NCBI RefSeq assembly: GCF_900116385.1
Contig: NZ_FPCI01000002.1
Location: 1 to 64,000, forward strand
DNA length: 64,000 nt
Reading direction: 5' to 3'
Source: Pseudoxanthomonas sp. YR558
GTDB taxonomy: Bacteria > Pseudomonadota > Gammaproteobacteria > Xanthomonadales > Xanthomonadaceae
The notes beneath the pieces were generated by a model. The model saw only the letters and a program-made list of their open reading frames with translations. It ran no database searches and was not told the DNA's origin. Each line of letters opens with the position of its first letter. Positions within the stretch are counted from its first letter, which is position 1. Below, piece after piece: positions 31,931 through 44,464 of this stretch. The translations under genes were made by a program, and so were the position numbers.

Positions 31931-33225
31931 GGCCTGCGCCGCTCCTGATCCTGCTGCTGTCCAGTTGGGGACTGGCCGGGCTCGCCGTGCCGTTCCTCGG
32001 CTGGCCGCTGTGGCATTGGCAGGTAGTCGGCGCGGTCATCGCGGTGGTGGCCGCATTCGACGCGTGGCGGCTGCACGGTCGGCCCACGCCCGAGGTGGTG
32101 CGCGAGGTCCCCGAGGCGCTGCCGCTGGGCATCGAGCGCGAGGTGGGGCTGCAATTGGAATCGCATGTGCGGCAGCGGGTAGACGTGTTCGACCTGCACC
32201 CTGGCGGTTGGCCTGCGTCGGGCCTACCGCGCCGCCTGACGTTGGCGCCGCTGTCGGCCACGCGCATCACCTACCGCCTGCAGCCAAATGCACGCGGCGA
32301 TGCCGCCTTCGATGGCGTGATGCTGCGCTTGCGGTCCCTACTGTGGCTGTGGCGGCACACACGCGTGGCCGGTGCACCGCAGCGCGTGCGGGTGTACCCG
32401 AATTTCGCGCCGCTGACGCGCTTCGCACTGTTCAGCGCCGAACAGGCGTCGCGCCTGGTGGGCGCCCACCTAAAGCGCCGGCGCGGCGAGGGGACCGACT
32501 TCCACCAGATGCGCGAGTACCGCGTAGGCGACAGCCTACGCCAGATCGACTGGAAGGCCACCGCACGTTCGCGCAAGCTGATCTCTCGCGAATACCAGGA
32601 CGAGAAGAACCAGCAGCTGGTGATGCTGATCGATACCGGCCGCCGCATGATGGCGCGCGAGGACGCGTTGGGCCATTTCGACCATGTGCTCAACGCCTCG
32701 CTGGTGGTGTCCTATCTGGCGCTGCGGCAGGGCGATGGCGTGGGCCTGCTCGCCGCCGGTGGCGACCGTCGTTGGGTGGCACCGCAGCGGGGCATGGGCG
32801 CCATCGACACGCTGTTGCGCGCGAGCTACGACTTGCAGCCGCGTGCCGTCGCCACGGATTACCTTGCCGCCGCCACTGAACTGAGCCTGCGCCAACGTCG
32901 CCGCGCATTGGTCATGCTGGTGACCAACGTCCGCGATGAGGACATCGAGGATCTGCTGGCGGCCGTGCGGTTGCTGCAGCGCCGGCACCTGGTGTGCGTG
33001 GCCAGCCTGCGCGAGACATCGCTGGACGACGCCCTCGGCCACGACGTGCGCGACCTGCAAGGCGCCATCCATGCCGGTGCCGTCGCCCGCTACCTGGAAC
33101 AGCGCACGGCGGCGCACGAAGCCTTGCGCAGTCATCGCGTGATGGTGCTGGACGTAACCACCGATGAGCTGCCGGGGGCGCTGGTGGAGCGCTACCTGGC
33201 GGTCAAGCGGGACGGCGCGCTGTAG
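31927..33225 (+). CDS. DUF58 domain protein
   Basis: This 432-residue protein has two N-terminal helices (about 3-18 and 24-43) and a beta-rich region ending VRVYPNF. The DUF58 signature GTDFHQMREYRVGDSLRQID with WKATARSRKL lies near 195-220. A VWA-like part (QLVMLIDTGRRMM, a MIDAS-like DTG) follows and the protein ends with SHRVMVLDVTTDELP. It is the usual partner of MoxR. I use the GTG at 31927 because hydrophobic sequence begins at once; there is no in-frame ATG nearby. Confidence 0.88.
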   Translation: MRPAPLLILLLSSWGLAGLAVPFLGWPLWHWQVVGAVIAVVAAFDAWRLHGRPTPEVVREVPEALPLGIEREVGLQLESHVRQRVDVFDLHPGGWPASGLPRRLTLAPLSATRITYRLQPNARGDAAFDGVMLRLRSLLWLWRHTRVAGAPQRVRVYPNFAPLTRFALFSAEQASRLVGAHLKRRRGEGTDFHQMREYRVGDSLRQIDWKATARSRKLISREYQDEKNQQLVMLIDTGRRMMAREDALGHFDHVLNASLVVSYLALRQGDGVGLLAAGGDRRWVAPQRGMGAIDTLLRASYDLQPRAVATDYLAAATELSLRQRRRALVMLVTNVRDEDIEDLLAAVRLLQRRHLVCVASLRETSLDDALGHDVRDLQGAIHAGAVARYLEQRTAAHEALRSHRVMVLDVTTDELPGALVERYLAVKRDGAL

Positions 33226-34262
33226 TGGCACGTCTGCGTGCGGCGGTGATTTCCCTGGTCGCGATGGCGATCTGCACGCGGGTTCTCGTGGCCGATGCCG
33301 CGGAGGTCGAACGCATCCAGCTACGCTCGCACGAGGCGATCCTCGAGGTCACGCCGGCGTTGGGCGGACGCGTGCTCGCCTTCGGCCTGGCTGGGCACCC
33401 GAACCTGATCAAGGTCGGCGACCCGGTCGTGTCGCAGCCGGTGCCAGACGTATCGGCGACCGCGGACGACATCGGCTACCTAGGCCACGATGTATGGCTG
33501 GGCCCCCAGAGCGACTGGTGGTCCGACCAACACGTGAATTCCGCACGTCGCGAGGCGCGTGCCGTATGGCCGCCGGATCCGTACCTCGCATTCGCGCACA
33601 CGCGAGTGGTGGCGCGGTCGCCTGACCGGCTGGTGCTGGAGGGCATCGATAGCCCGGTCACCGGCGTGCGGTTGTTGAAGTCGTTCGTCTTCGATCCTAC
33701 CGATCCGGCCACGCTCACAGTGACCGCGCTTGCGCGCAACATCCGCGACCGATCTGTCTCGCGAGATTTGTGGTTCAACACGCGCACGTCCGCCACCACC
33801 CGCGTTTACGTGCCGGTCGCCGATGCTGCCGATGTGCGCATCGAAGCCGCGGAAGCGATGGCGCCCGTCTGGCGCATCGATGCGGGCGTGTTCTCCTTCC
33901 TGCCGCCGCCGACGGCGAGCACCCTCCGCCGCGGGAAGGTGCTGTTGCAACCTTCGGCGGGATGGATGGCCGGATTCGCGCACGGCCAGGCGTTCGTCAT
34001 TCGTTTCGATCATCAGCCGCGCAGCGCCATCCATCCGCAGCAGGGACAGGTTGAGCTCTACCTCGACCACGGCGAGGACATCGCGGCCGGCCTGCTGGAG
34101 ATGGAAGTGCATGCGCCTTACCGCACGCTGGCGCCGGGCGAGGCCATGCAGGCGCGCGAACGCTGGACGGTGTTGCGGTATGACGGCGCGGATACGCCAC
34201 AGGCGCACCTTGCCTTCCTGTGCAGCCGCATGCAGCTGTGCGCCGCATCCACGGCGGAATGA
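33225..34262 (+). CDS. DUF4380 exported protein
   Basis: This 345-residue protein has a signal peptide (RAAVISLVAMAICTRVLVADA). A beta-rich domain follows, with ILEVTPALGGRVLAFGLAGH and IGYLGHDVWLGPQSDWW, features of the DUF4380 group of galactose-mutarotase-like proteins. It would be periplasmic and may bind sugar or glycan. The GTG start overlaps the DUF58 stop (TAGTG), so it is the last gene of the MoxR operon. It converges on the ThuA-like gene with a 4-bp gap. Confidence 0.8.
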   Translation: MARLRAAVISLVAMAICTRVLVADAAEVERIQLRSHEAILEVTPALGGRVLAFGLAGHPNLIKVGDPVVSQPVPDVSATADDIGYLGHDVWLGPQSDWWSDQHVNSARREARAVWPPDPYLAFAHTRVVARSPDRLVLEGIDSPVTGVRLLKSFVFDPTDPATLTVTALARNIRDRSVSRDLWFNTRTSATTRVYVPVADAADVRIEAAEAMAPVWRIDAGVFSFLPPPTASTLRRGKVLLQPSAGWMAGFAHGQAFVIRFDHQPRSAIHPQQGQVELYLDHGEDIAAGLLEMEVHAPYRTLAPGEAMQARERWTVLRYDGADTPQAHLAFLCSRMQLCAASTAE

Positions 34263-34266
34263 CGCC

Positions 34267-35043
34267 TCAGCGGGCCGCGTCGATGCCCTTGCCGGTCGCG
34301 GCCCACCAGAGCCCGCCGTACAGGTGTTCTAGGTACAACGGATCGTCGTACAACGTCGGTGTGTGGCCGAGCGCCGTTACAAACACGCGTCCACCGTCGT
34401 AACGGTGGTACCACGCGACGGGATGGTGTTCGCCCATGCCCTTGGCGGTCTGCCCGGGCCAGATGCGGGTGGGGTCGTACGTCGTTTCGTCCACGCTCAG
34501 CACGGTGCGCAGGCCGCGCGTGACGGGTGCGCTGAACTCGTACCATTCGTCCGTCCATACCCAACGCGCTGGCAGGCCGAACGCGGCGGGGAACGCAGCG
34601 TCTTCCACGCGCACGGTCGCCGTCTGCACCATCGGGTGGATGCGGAACGTGCGGCCTATCAGGCCCTCGAACCAGGGCCACTCGCCTGGCGGGTTGAAGA
34701 TCAGGGCGCGATGCACCGCGACCACGCCGCCGCCCTTGCGCACGTACGACTCGAAGTTCGCGCGCTGCGCACCCTTCAATTCATCGCCCGGCGTGTTGAG
34801 TAGCACGATGGCGGCATACGGCGACAGATCGCCATCGAAGGGCGCGCTGTTCCACGACCACGTCAGGTCGAAGCCATGCCGCTGCGCCATGCGTTCGAAC
34901 TGCGGCTTGGCGACCACGGCATAGTCGTGGTGGTAGCGGTTGGGGATGGCCACCACCAGCACCTTGAACTGGCCCTGGGCGAAGGCGATGCCGGGCAGCA
35001 GCGCAGCGAGGCAGGCGAGGAGGATCAGCAGGCGTCGGGTCAT
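34267..35043 (-). CDS. ThuA-like exported protein
   Basis: This 258-residue protein has a signal peptide (RRLLILLACLAALLPGIAFAQ) and a class I glutamine-amidotransferase-like fold of the ThuA family. It shows KVLVVAIPNRYHHDYAVV, then YAAIVLLNTPGDELKGAQRANFESYVRKGGG and a GGRVFVTALGHTPTLY end. No catalytic Cys is found at the nucleophile elbow, as usual for ThuA. The family is linked to sugar metabolism in other bacteria. The protein is exported, so it may act on periplasmic saccharides. Confidence 0.85.
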   Translation of the reverse strand: MTRRLLILLACLAALLPGIAFAQGQFKVLVVAIPNRYHHDYAVVAKPQFERMAQRHGFDLTWSWNSAPFDGDLSPYAAIVLLNTPGDELKGAQRANFESYVRKGGGVVAVHRALIFNPPGEWPWFEGLIGRTFRIHPMVQTATVRVEDAAFPAAFGLPARWVWTDEWYEFSAPVTRGLRTVLSVDETTYDPTRIWPGQTAKGMGEHHPVAWYHRYDGGRVFVTALGHTPTLYDDPLYLEHLYGGLWWAATGKGIDAAR

Positions 35044-35122
35044 GCCGTGATGCTAACGGCCGGGGCCATGCACGGCACGCGTGCAGCTATTCCGATTCGT
35101 GCCGCGGGTATGCGGTTATCGC

Positions 35123-35476
35123 CTAGGCGGGTGCGCGGGCCGCCTGCATCGCCTTGCTGGCGCCCCAGGCCAGCATCACCAGGCCCGCGGCGGACACCAC
35201 GCCAAGCAGCATGCCGACCGCACCGAACAGCGACATCATGCCGCTGATCGCGCTGTAGCCGTCGGCGGCGCTGTGGATCAGCCAGGCCTGCCAGACGCTC
35301 ATGGCGCCGCGCAGGATGGTGGCTGCCAGCATCAGTCCCGTGCCCGCCAGCGCGAGCGTGCGTCCCGGTGCAGCGGGCGCCCACATCAGTAGCATCGCGA
35401 CGCCCGCCACGCAGGCCAGCAGTTCGGGAAGCTGGTAGCCCAGCATCGTCAGCAGTTGGGTGAGGAAGCCGTCCAT
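35123..35476 (-). CDS. Four-helix membrane protein of unknown function
   Basis: This 117-residue protein has about four hydrophobic segments (10-30, 38-56, 68-85 and 88-110) with few charged residues. The start MDGFLTQLLTMLGYQLPELL is plausible, but no clear ribosome-binding site is visible. It lies 46 bp downstream of aroE on the same strand. I do not recognise a family. Confidence 0.6.
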   Translation of the reverse strand: MDGFLTQLLTMLGYQLPELLACVAGVAMLLMWAPAAPGRTLALAGTGLMLAATILRGAMSVWQAWLIHSAADGYSAISGMMSLFGAVGMLLGVVSAAGLVMLAWGASKAMQAARAPA

Positions 35477-35522
35477 GCGCTACTCCGTTCGTGATGGCTT
35501 GCAGGGGAACGCAGGCGCGCTT

Positions 35523-36371
35523 TCAATCCGCCGTCACCAGCACCTTGTCCTTGTCGCGCAACGCGGCGTAGACCGCGTCGGTTTCCGGGCGCACCCCGTG
35601 CCAGTGCTCGAAGGCCTCGGCGGCCTGTTCGACCAGCATGCCCAGGCCGTCGACGACGTCGTGGCAACCGGCGGCGCGCGCCCAGGCGAGGAAGGGGATC
35701 GCCGCCTCGCCGTAGTTGAGATCCACCGCCAGCGTGCGCGGTGTGGCCAGGCCAAAGGGTAGGGTGAACTCGCCCTGGTCCTGGCGTGCGGCCGAGGTCG
35801 CATTGATGATCAGCGAGAAGTCGCCGAGGTTGCGCAGGTCGTCCCAGTAACGCGAGTGCGCGCGGTCCGGTTCGCCCAGCGCATCGGCGAGTGCGTCGGC
35901 GCGCTCTGGCGTGCGGTTGACGATGATCAGCTCGCTGACGCCGGCATCGAGCAGAGCCGGTGCGACGCCACGCGCCGCACCACCCGCGCCGATCATCACC
36001 GCGCGTCGCGCGCGCAGGTCCAAGCCATGGCGGCCGGTGAGGTCGCGCACCAGGCCGGCGCCATCGGTGTTGTCGCCATGCCACTGGCCGTCGTTGCGTG
36101 TGAGTGTGTTGACCGCGCCGGCACGACGCGCGCGATCGGTCACCCGCGCGCAGATCGCGAACGCCGCCTCCTTCAATGGCAGAGTGACGTTGGCGCCCGC
36201 GCCGCCGTCACCGGCGAACCGGTCCAGCGTGGCGACGAAGTCGTGCGGCGCGGTGTCGATCGCCGTGTACTCCAGCGCGATGCCGACCTGCCGCGCGAAC
36301 GCCGCATGGATGCGGGGCGATAACGAATGGGCGACGGGGTGGCCGAACACGGCATAGCGATGGCTGGACAT
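35523..36371 (-). CDS. aroE: Shikimate dehydrogenase
   Basis: This 282-residue protein has the AroE substrate motif [13 protein letters not shown], the catalytic Lys in [13 protein letters not shown], Asp in [13 protein letters not shown] and the NADP motif [12 protein letters not shown]. It reduces 3-dehydroshikimate in the shikimate pathway. Length and motifs fit the family. It shares a strand with hemB upstream (159 bp gap), and the XanB2-like gene lies nearby, so the region groups genes on chorismate and tetrapyrrole supply. Confidence 0.95.
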   Translation of the reverse strand: MSSHRYAVFGHPVAHSLSPRIHAAFARQVGIALEYTAIDTAPHDFVATLDRFAGDGGAGANVTLPLKEAAFAICARVTDRARRAGAVNTLTRNDGQWHGDNTDGAGLVRDLTGRHGLDLRARRAVMIGAGGAARGVAPALLDAGVSELIIVNRTPERADALADALGEPDRAHSRYWDDLRNLGDFSLIINATSAARQDQGEFTLPFGLATPRTLAVDLNYGEAAIPFLAWARAAGCHDVVDGLGMLVEQAAEAFEHWHGVRPETDAVYAALRDKDKVLVTAD

Positions 36372-36499
36372 GGCGCAGGACCCCGTCGTGAAGTGATGTC
36401 GGAGCAGGGACGTCCCGGGAACACAGCCGGGTCGCCACCGCGGTCGCCCGCAGTCTACCGCGCGTGGAGGCGGCAGACGTACACGTGTTGCGTCTTGGC

Positions 36500-36523
36500 G
36501 AGCCCGACGCAGGCATCGGGCTC
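36500..36523 (-). terminator. Hairpin downstream of hemB
   Basis: GAGCCCGA-cgcaggca-TCGGGCTC forms a perfect 8-bp stem 8 bp past the hemB stop. No U-run follows, so it is at best a weak or Rho-assisted terminator, or an mRNA 3' stabiliser. Confidence 0.35.
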
Positions 36524-36530
36524 GGGCCTG

Positions 36531-37866
<1,336 letters not shown>

Positions 37867-37938
37867 CGATGCGTCCTTCCGACATGGCCCGCGACGCGGC
37901 GCCTCATGTCTGCACTATGCGGATGCTGCCGTGGCGCT

Positions 37939-38958
37939 TCAAGCACCGACGCCGTGCATGCCCTCGATTTCGACCAGCAGTTCGCGGCGACAGACGTCTG
38001 CATGCAGCATCAACCACGGTACGCGTGTGCCCAGCCGCGCTTCCAGTTGTGCGGCGACGGCATCGGCGTCCGCGGCGTCGCGCACGTAGACCTTGAGTCG
38101 CGAAGTGCCATCGAGGTGCGGCGACAGCGTCGGTGCGCGCTCACGCGCCGCGCCCAGCAGGCTGTCGAGGTTGGTCAGCGTTTCGTCCAGCTGGGCGCGC
38201 AGCGAATCGGCATGCTGCGACGCATGCCCGACGATGCTTGCCGTGCCCGACAGCAGCAGGGGCACCTGCGGTGAAGGCGGCAGCAGCGCGCGCGCGAAAC
38301 TCGGCGACTGCGGGCCGTATTCGCGCGGATAGCGATAGGCGCTGACCTGACGCGGATTTTCCAGTGGCAGGCCGGGTTCGCGCGCGGCCAGCCAATACAC
38401 CTGCAGCACGCGACGACCGTCGCGGCTACCGATGGCCGTCGCCGCGGGCAGCGTGCGCGTGTCCACGTCGCCCAGTCCCTGCACACGGCCGACGCAGAAC
38501 TGTCGGTAGCGCTCGGTGTCGCCTTCGCCCAGGGTGATCGCATCGAAGTAGTTCCAGATGCGCAGCAGGTGCGGATAACCGCTATCGCGCCAGAACGCCA
38601 CCATGGCCGCATAAGCGTTCGCGCTGGCATGCAGGATGCCGCCCTCGGGCTCTTCCCACTCCATGACGCCGAACATCAGCGCGCCATCGTGGCTGTAGCG
38701 GATCGCGCCCTCGCGTCCCGTCGCCACCGGCCCGGCCGAGCGCCACACCTCGTACGGTGCCGCGGCTTCGCGCAGGGGCGACAAGGGCACGTGCAGGTAG
38801 CGGGCATCGTCGACGGCCGCCGACGACGGGGCCAGGGTGCCGAAGCCGAACACGGCCAGCGTCTCGGGCATGCCGAGCAGCGCCTGCGGCGTCGGGGCGT
38901 GGATGTAGTCGACCGCCAGCCGCTGCGGCGCGGGCGGGAGGTCGGGAGCAGAGCTCAT
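37939..38958 (-). CDS. xanB2: XanB2/Hyg5-family chorismatase (hydroxybenzoate-forming)
   Basis: This 339-residue protein has the chorismatase layout: LAVFGFGTLAP near residues 33-43, EEPEGGILHASANAYAAM, a second YjgF/RidA-like half (RYLHVPLSP; STASIVGHASQ-type strands) and the conserved acid near the C-terminus (LLVEIEGMH). In Xanthomonas XanB2 converts chorismate to 3- and 4-hydroxybenzoate, feeding xanthomonadin pigment and ubiquinone. The open frame extends to 39651; I use the ATG at 38958, near the family start. Other xan genes are not in the window. The assignment to XanB2 rather than a FkbO-like hydrolase is inferred from taxon context. Confidence 0.85.
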   Translation of the reverse strand: MSSAPDLPPAPQRLAVDYIHAPTPQALLGMPETLAVFGFGTLAPSSAAVDDARYLHVPLSPLREAAAPYEVWRSAGPVATGREGAIRYSHDGALMFGVMEWEEPEGGILHASANAYAAMVAFWRDSGYPHLLRIWNYFDAITLGEGDTERYRQFCVGRVQGLGDVDTRTLPAATAIGSRDGRRVLQVYWLAAREPGLPLENPRQVSAYRYPREYGPQSPSFARALLPPSPQVPLLLSGTASIVGHASQHADSLRAQLDETLTNLDSLLGAARERAPTLSPHLDGTSRLKVYVRDAADADAVAAQLEARLGTRVPWLMLHADVCRRELLVEIEGMHGVGA

Positions 38959-39090
38959 CGTGCGGAAAACAGGCGCATGGTCAGGGTGAAATGATAACCC
39001 GCCGCCCCGTGACGCCGCCCGATGACGGGATATGCCAGTATTCAGCCGGTGCGGCGGAAGATCGCCGCAAGGCCATCGGGAGAAGCCGCC

Positions 39091-39552
39091 ATGCCGTTCC
39101 GCATCGTCCCCATCGCGTTCGCCGTCCTGCTCCTCGCCGGGTGTGCCGGCAGTTCCAAGGTCATGCTGGGCCAGGCGCGCGCGCCGATCGATCCGGCTCA
39201 GGTGCAGATCTACCGCACGCCGCCCGCAGGTGCGCTCGAAATCGCCCAGCTCGAGTCCAAGAGCGCGGTCGGCTTCGGCACCCAAGGCCAGACCGACGCC
39301 GCGGTGGCGCGCCTGAAGCGCGAAGCCGCCGCCCTCGGCGCCAACGGTGTCGTCCTGCTGGGCGTGGGCTCCAGCGGCTCGCCGGTGGGCATGTCGGTCG
39401 GCGCCGGCAGCTACGGCCGCCACTCGGGCGGCGGCTTGAGCATGGGCATCCCGACCACCCAGAAGCAGGCCGCAGGCGTGGCGATCTACGTGCCGCCTGG
39501 CACGCCAGTGGATCCGTCCATCGTGGTGCCGGAACCGGCGCCGAAGCGCTGA
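39091..39552 (+). CDS. Exported lipoprotein
   Basis: This 153-residue protein has a lipoprotein signal peptide ending LLLAGCAGSS, with Cys as the lipidation site about residue 17. The mature part has ALEIAQLESKSAVGFGTQGQ and AVARLKREAAALGANGVVLLG, a pattern seen in Rcs-type stress lipoproteins with a YbjQ/DUF4156-like fold. A glycine/serine-rich segment precedes the C-terminal PEPAPKR. GGGAG 8 nt upstream supports the ATG at 39091. The family match is tentative. Confidence 0.72.
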   Translation: MPFRIVPIAFAVLLLAGCAGSSKVMLGQARAPIDPAQVQIYRTPPAGALEIAQLESKSAVGFGTQGQTDAAVARLKREAAALGANGVVLLGVGSSGSPVGMSVGAGSYGRHSGGGLSMGIPTTQKQAAGVAIYVPPGTPVDPSIVVPEPAPKR

Positions 39553-39562
39553 GGGGACGACG

Positions 39563-40054
39563 GTGGCGAAGTTCCCCAGGATCGAGAGCGCCTGCCCATT
39601 GCCCGCAGAACAGCAGCGCTGCATCGCGGGTTTCTGCGGTCGGTGCGGCAAGTCGGTCCAGCGCCTGGATGACCTGGATGAGGATCAGCGAGTCGCATGG
39701 ATGAAGCAGGCGGCCGGTCCCGTCTGCGTGTCCTACCGTCTCCCGCGCCCCGCGCTGGCCGGGCTTGCGGTCGCCGCGTTGCTGGCGGCCGCACCTGCAG
39801 TGGCGGGGTCGCCGGATGCCGAGCAAGGGCAAGGCGAAACGGTCGCCACCGTTGCGGATGCGCCCGACGAGGCCAATCCGCTACTGATGCTCGTGATGGT
39901 GGGCGGTATCAGCGAACCCGGCACTGCCGATTGGATTGATGACTCGGGCCTGCCGGACCTGCCGCAGCGTCACGTGGAAGGTTCGTTCGAAGCGCGCGCC
40001 GAAGGGACGACGCGGCCCGCCGCGCCCGCACCCTCCGAAGACACCGGCGCGTAA
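39563..40054 (+). CDS. Cysteine-motif membrane protein of unknown function
   Basis: This 163-residue protein starts at a GTG with GAGGGG upstream. Its N-terminal 60 residues hold a conserved-looking cysteine pattern (CPLPAEQQRCIAGFCGRCGK, then GPVCVSY) that suggests metal binding or a redox module, then a single helix (about 62-81). The C-terminal tail is acidic and low-complexity. It follows the lipoprotein by 11 bp. Its end overlaps the convergent transglutaminase-like gene by 85 bp. I do not recognise the family by name. Confidence 0.65.
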   Translation: MAKFPRIESACPLPAEQQRCIAGFCGRCGKSVQRLDDLDEDQRVAWMKQAAGPVCVSYRLPRPALAGLAVAALLAAAPAVAGSPDAEQGQGETVATVADAPDEANPLLMLVMVGGISEPGTADWIDDSGLPDLPQRHVEGSFEARAEGTTRPAAPAPSEDTGA

Positions 40055-40869
40055 GCATCCAGGATGCGCAGTTTGCGGATGCCTTCCAGCAAAGGAGGCA
40101 TGCCGGCTGGGTCGCCATCGCCCACGTGGAGCGCGATGTGGCCGGCATCGAATTCGCCCAAGCCGGCGTCGTAGCTGGTCCATCGCTGACCATCCCACGC
40201 CTGTACCCACATGTGCGGACTGAAGACGTGTGCCTGTCCGGTGAATCGGCTGGAATACGCGATGCCGGAGACCACCCGGGCGGGAATCCCGCGTGCACGC
40301 GCGGCGGCTGCCAACAGCACCGCACTTTCGGTGCAATCCCCGGACCGTGCGGCCAGCGCCTCGCTGGCGCTCATGTACTCGCCAAAGGATATGCGCCCGG
40401 TCATGTGCTCACGAACTGCGTTCGCGAGTGAGCGCATACGCAGGTGAGTGCTTCGGCCGCGCGAATGGGTTCTCGCGAATGCTCGGACGGAGGCATTCTC
40501 GCTGTCCACATACGCGTTGCCTCGGCTGTATCGGTCCAACGCGTCCGCGTCGGGTGGAGATTCTTCCCCGCAATCCCGGCAGATGCGCACCAGCACGGTG
40601 TCGCTCGCGGCGGCCACCTGTTGTTCGTACGTGCTGGGCCACGACCACGGCATGCCATCCACGCGCAATCGATACTCGATGACGCCATGCCGCGCGGCGC
40701 TCGACAGCTTGTAGGGCGAGTGGACGAGAAGGGGTTGCAGCCAGGCACGCGTACCTTCGCGTGCATCCGACGGTCGGGCTTCCTGCGCGTGGACGATGGC
40801 AGGCAGCGTCCAGACCAGCAGTGCAAGCACGATGCGATATCGCAGGTTCCCGCCGACCGCTTTCGACAC
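39970..40869 (-). CDS. Exported transglutaminase-like cysteine protease superfamily protein
   Basis: This 299-residue protein has a signal-like N-terminus (VLALLVWTLPAIVHAQ) and a transglutaminase core. Cys lies in SGDCTESAVLLAAAARARGIPARVV, His in SPHMWVQAWDGQRWTSYD and Asp in SYDAGLGEFDAGH, which completes the Cys-His-Asp triad. It would act in the periplasm as a protease or amide-modifying enzyme. I use a GTG at 40869; an alternative GTG lies 12 codons further in. It follows the Coa1-like gene by 5 bp. Confidence 0.8.
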   Translation of the reverse strand: MSKAVGGNLRYRIVLALLVWTLPAIVHAQEARPSDAREGTRAWLQPLLVHSPYKLSSAARHGVIEYRLRVDGMPWSWPSTYEQQVAAASDTVLVRICRDCGEESPPDADALDRYSRGNAYVDSENASVRAFARTHSRGRSTHLRMRSLANAVREHMTGRISFGEYMSASEALAARSGDCTESAVLLAAAARARGIPARVVSGIAYSSRFTGQAHVFSPHMWVQAWDGQRWTSYDAGLGEFDAGHIALHVGDGDPAGMPPLLEGIRKLRILDAYAPVSSEGAGAAGRVVPSARASNEPST

Positions 40870-40874
40870 GTCCT

Positions 40875-41315
40875 TCAAGGCGTGGGCGCGGTGTCGGCCT
40901 CGCCGCCCTCCAGCACGATCCGCTCGCCGCCGTCCACGTTGACGGCTAGTGTTTCGTAGCGCCACTCGCCGGCACGCTTCTCCGCGACCACGTAGAGCGT
41001 ACCGTCCGCACGCGAACCGTCGAGCGGGATCGCCAGGTCGGCTTCGCCACCCGATCCGCTGGTGCCGATGTTGCCTTGAACGAACCAGCCGGCCTGGATG
41101 GGTTCACCGAGCGCGGCGACCACCGCGGGATCGGACTGGGCGCGTTCGATCGCGTGTTGGTAGGGCGTAGAGGATTTGATGGCACCGAAGACCAGTGCCA
41201 CGATGCCGAGGATGAAGGTGGCGAACAGCGCCAGCAGCAGCGCGGCCACCACCGGCACGCACCATTTCCAGTTGCGGCCCAGCCACGTGGAGGGAGGTGG
41301 GGTCGTCGAGTGCAT
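40875..41315 (-). CDS. Coa1-like (cytochrome c oxidase assembly factor 1 family) protein
   Basis: This 146-residue protein has one N-terminal helix (about 18-46), then SSTPYQHAIERAQSDPAVVAALGEPI, the segment typical of Coa1/Tim21-like domains. A beta-rich part follows (SGSGGEADLAIPL; GTLYVVAEKRAGEWRYETL). In eukaryotes Coa1 aids cytochrome oxidase assembly; bacterial function is not established. It is upstream of the transglutaminase-like gene in the same unit. Confidence 0.75.
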   Translation of the reverse strand: MHSTTPPPSTWLGRNWKWCVPVVAALLLALFATFILGIVALVFGAIKSSTPYQHAIERAQSDPAVVAALGEPIQAGWFVQGNIGTSGSGGEADLAIPLDGSRADGTLYVVAEKRAGEWRYETLAVNVDGGERIVLEGGEADTAPTP

Positions 41316-41346
41316 GCGCGGGCTCCGGTCGTTCCCCGTTGAACGC

Positions 41347-43611
<2,265 letters not shown>

Positions 43612-43639
43612 TTATGCCGCGAACGCTCGGCGCCGGTTC

Positions 43640-44356
43640 TCAGGCCTTCGGCGCGCCCTGCCCGAACAGGTGCTTGCGCTCTTCGTCGCTGAGCGGCTGG
43701 CCGGCGTTCGGATTGACCTGCGACTTCAGCGCATACGCGCGCTGCACGGCAGGACGCGCGGCGATCTCCGCATGCCAGCGCTGCAGGGCGGGATAGGGCG
43801 TCAGGTCCAGTGGCGCCTTGTCGTAGGCGTTGATCCACGGATGCGTGGCCATGTCGGCGATGCTGTAATCGGCGCCGGCGATATAGGCATGCTTCGCCAG
43901 CTGCGTATCCAGCACGCCGAGCAGGCGTTGCACTTCGCGCGTGTAGCGATCGATGGCATACGGGATCTTCTCCGGCGCGTACACGGTGAAATGGCCGTAC
44001 TGCCCGGTCATCGGGCCCAGCCCGCCCATCTGCCACATCAGCCACTGGTTCACCGCGACCTTCTGGCGCGTGTCCGTGCCGAAGAAGCGCCCGGCTTTGT
44101 TGGCCAGGTACAGCAGGATGGCGCCGGATTCGAACACGCTGATGGGCTCTCCACCGTCGGCGGGCGCGTGATCGATGATCGCCGGCATCTTGTTGTTGGG
44201 CGAGAACGCGAGGTACTCCGGCTTGAACTGGTCGCCCTTGCCGATGTTCACCGGGACGATGCGGTAATCCAGCTTCGCGCCGGCCTCCGCCAGTTCTTCC
44301 AGCATCAGGGTGATCTTGTGGCCGTTGGGCGTGGGCCAGTAGTACAGATCGATCAT
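43640..44356 (-). CDS. Glutathione S-transferase
   Basis: This 238-residue protein has a thioredoxin-like N-terminal domain (MIDLYYWPTPNGHKITLMLE, then VPVNIGKGDQFKPEYLAFSP and NNKMPAIID, with the ISVFESGAIL glutathione-binding motif). The helical C-terminal domain has IAGADYSIADMATHPWI. The pattern is that of the YfcG/YghU nu-class group, whose members often reduce disulfides. Ser/Thr of SPN/PTPNG replaces a Cys. ATG at 44356; the upstream frame to 44416 is discounted. Confidence 0.9.
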   Translation of the reverse strand: MIDLYYWPTPNGHKITLMLEELAEAGAKLDYRIVPVNIGKGDQFKPEYLAFSPNNKMPAIIDHAPADGGEPISVFESGAILLYLANKAGRFFGTDTRQKVAVNQWLMWQMGGLGPMTGQYGHFTVYAPEKIPYAIDRYTREVQRLLGVLDTQLAKHAYIAGADYSIADMATHPWINAYDKAPLDLTPYPALQRWHAEIAARPAVQRAYALKSQVNPNAGQPLSDEERKHLFGQGAPKA

Positions 44357-44464
44357 GTCGGTTCCTCGCGGGGGAGAGCCGCAGTCTAGCGGCGGCCGCG
44401 GACTTGGCAGCGTCAAATTCGGCCGTTACCCTGCGCCATCCTTGGAAAACACTGTTCCCGGCCC

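Noticed and set aside
38141..39651. An N-terminal extension of the chorismatase frame up to 39651.
   Set aside because: The added 231 residues lie over the lipoprotein gene on the other strand and have no motif; the family starts near 38958.
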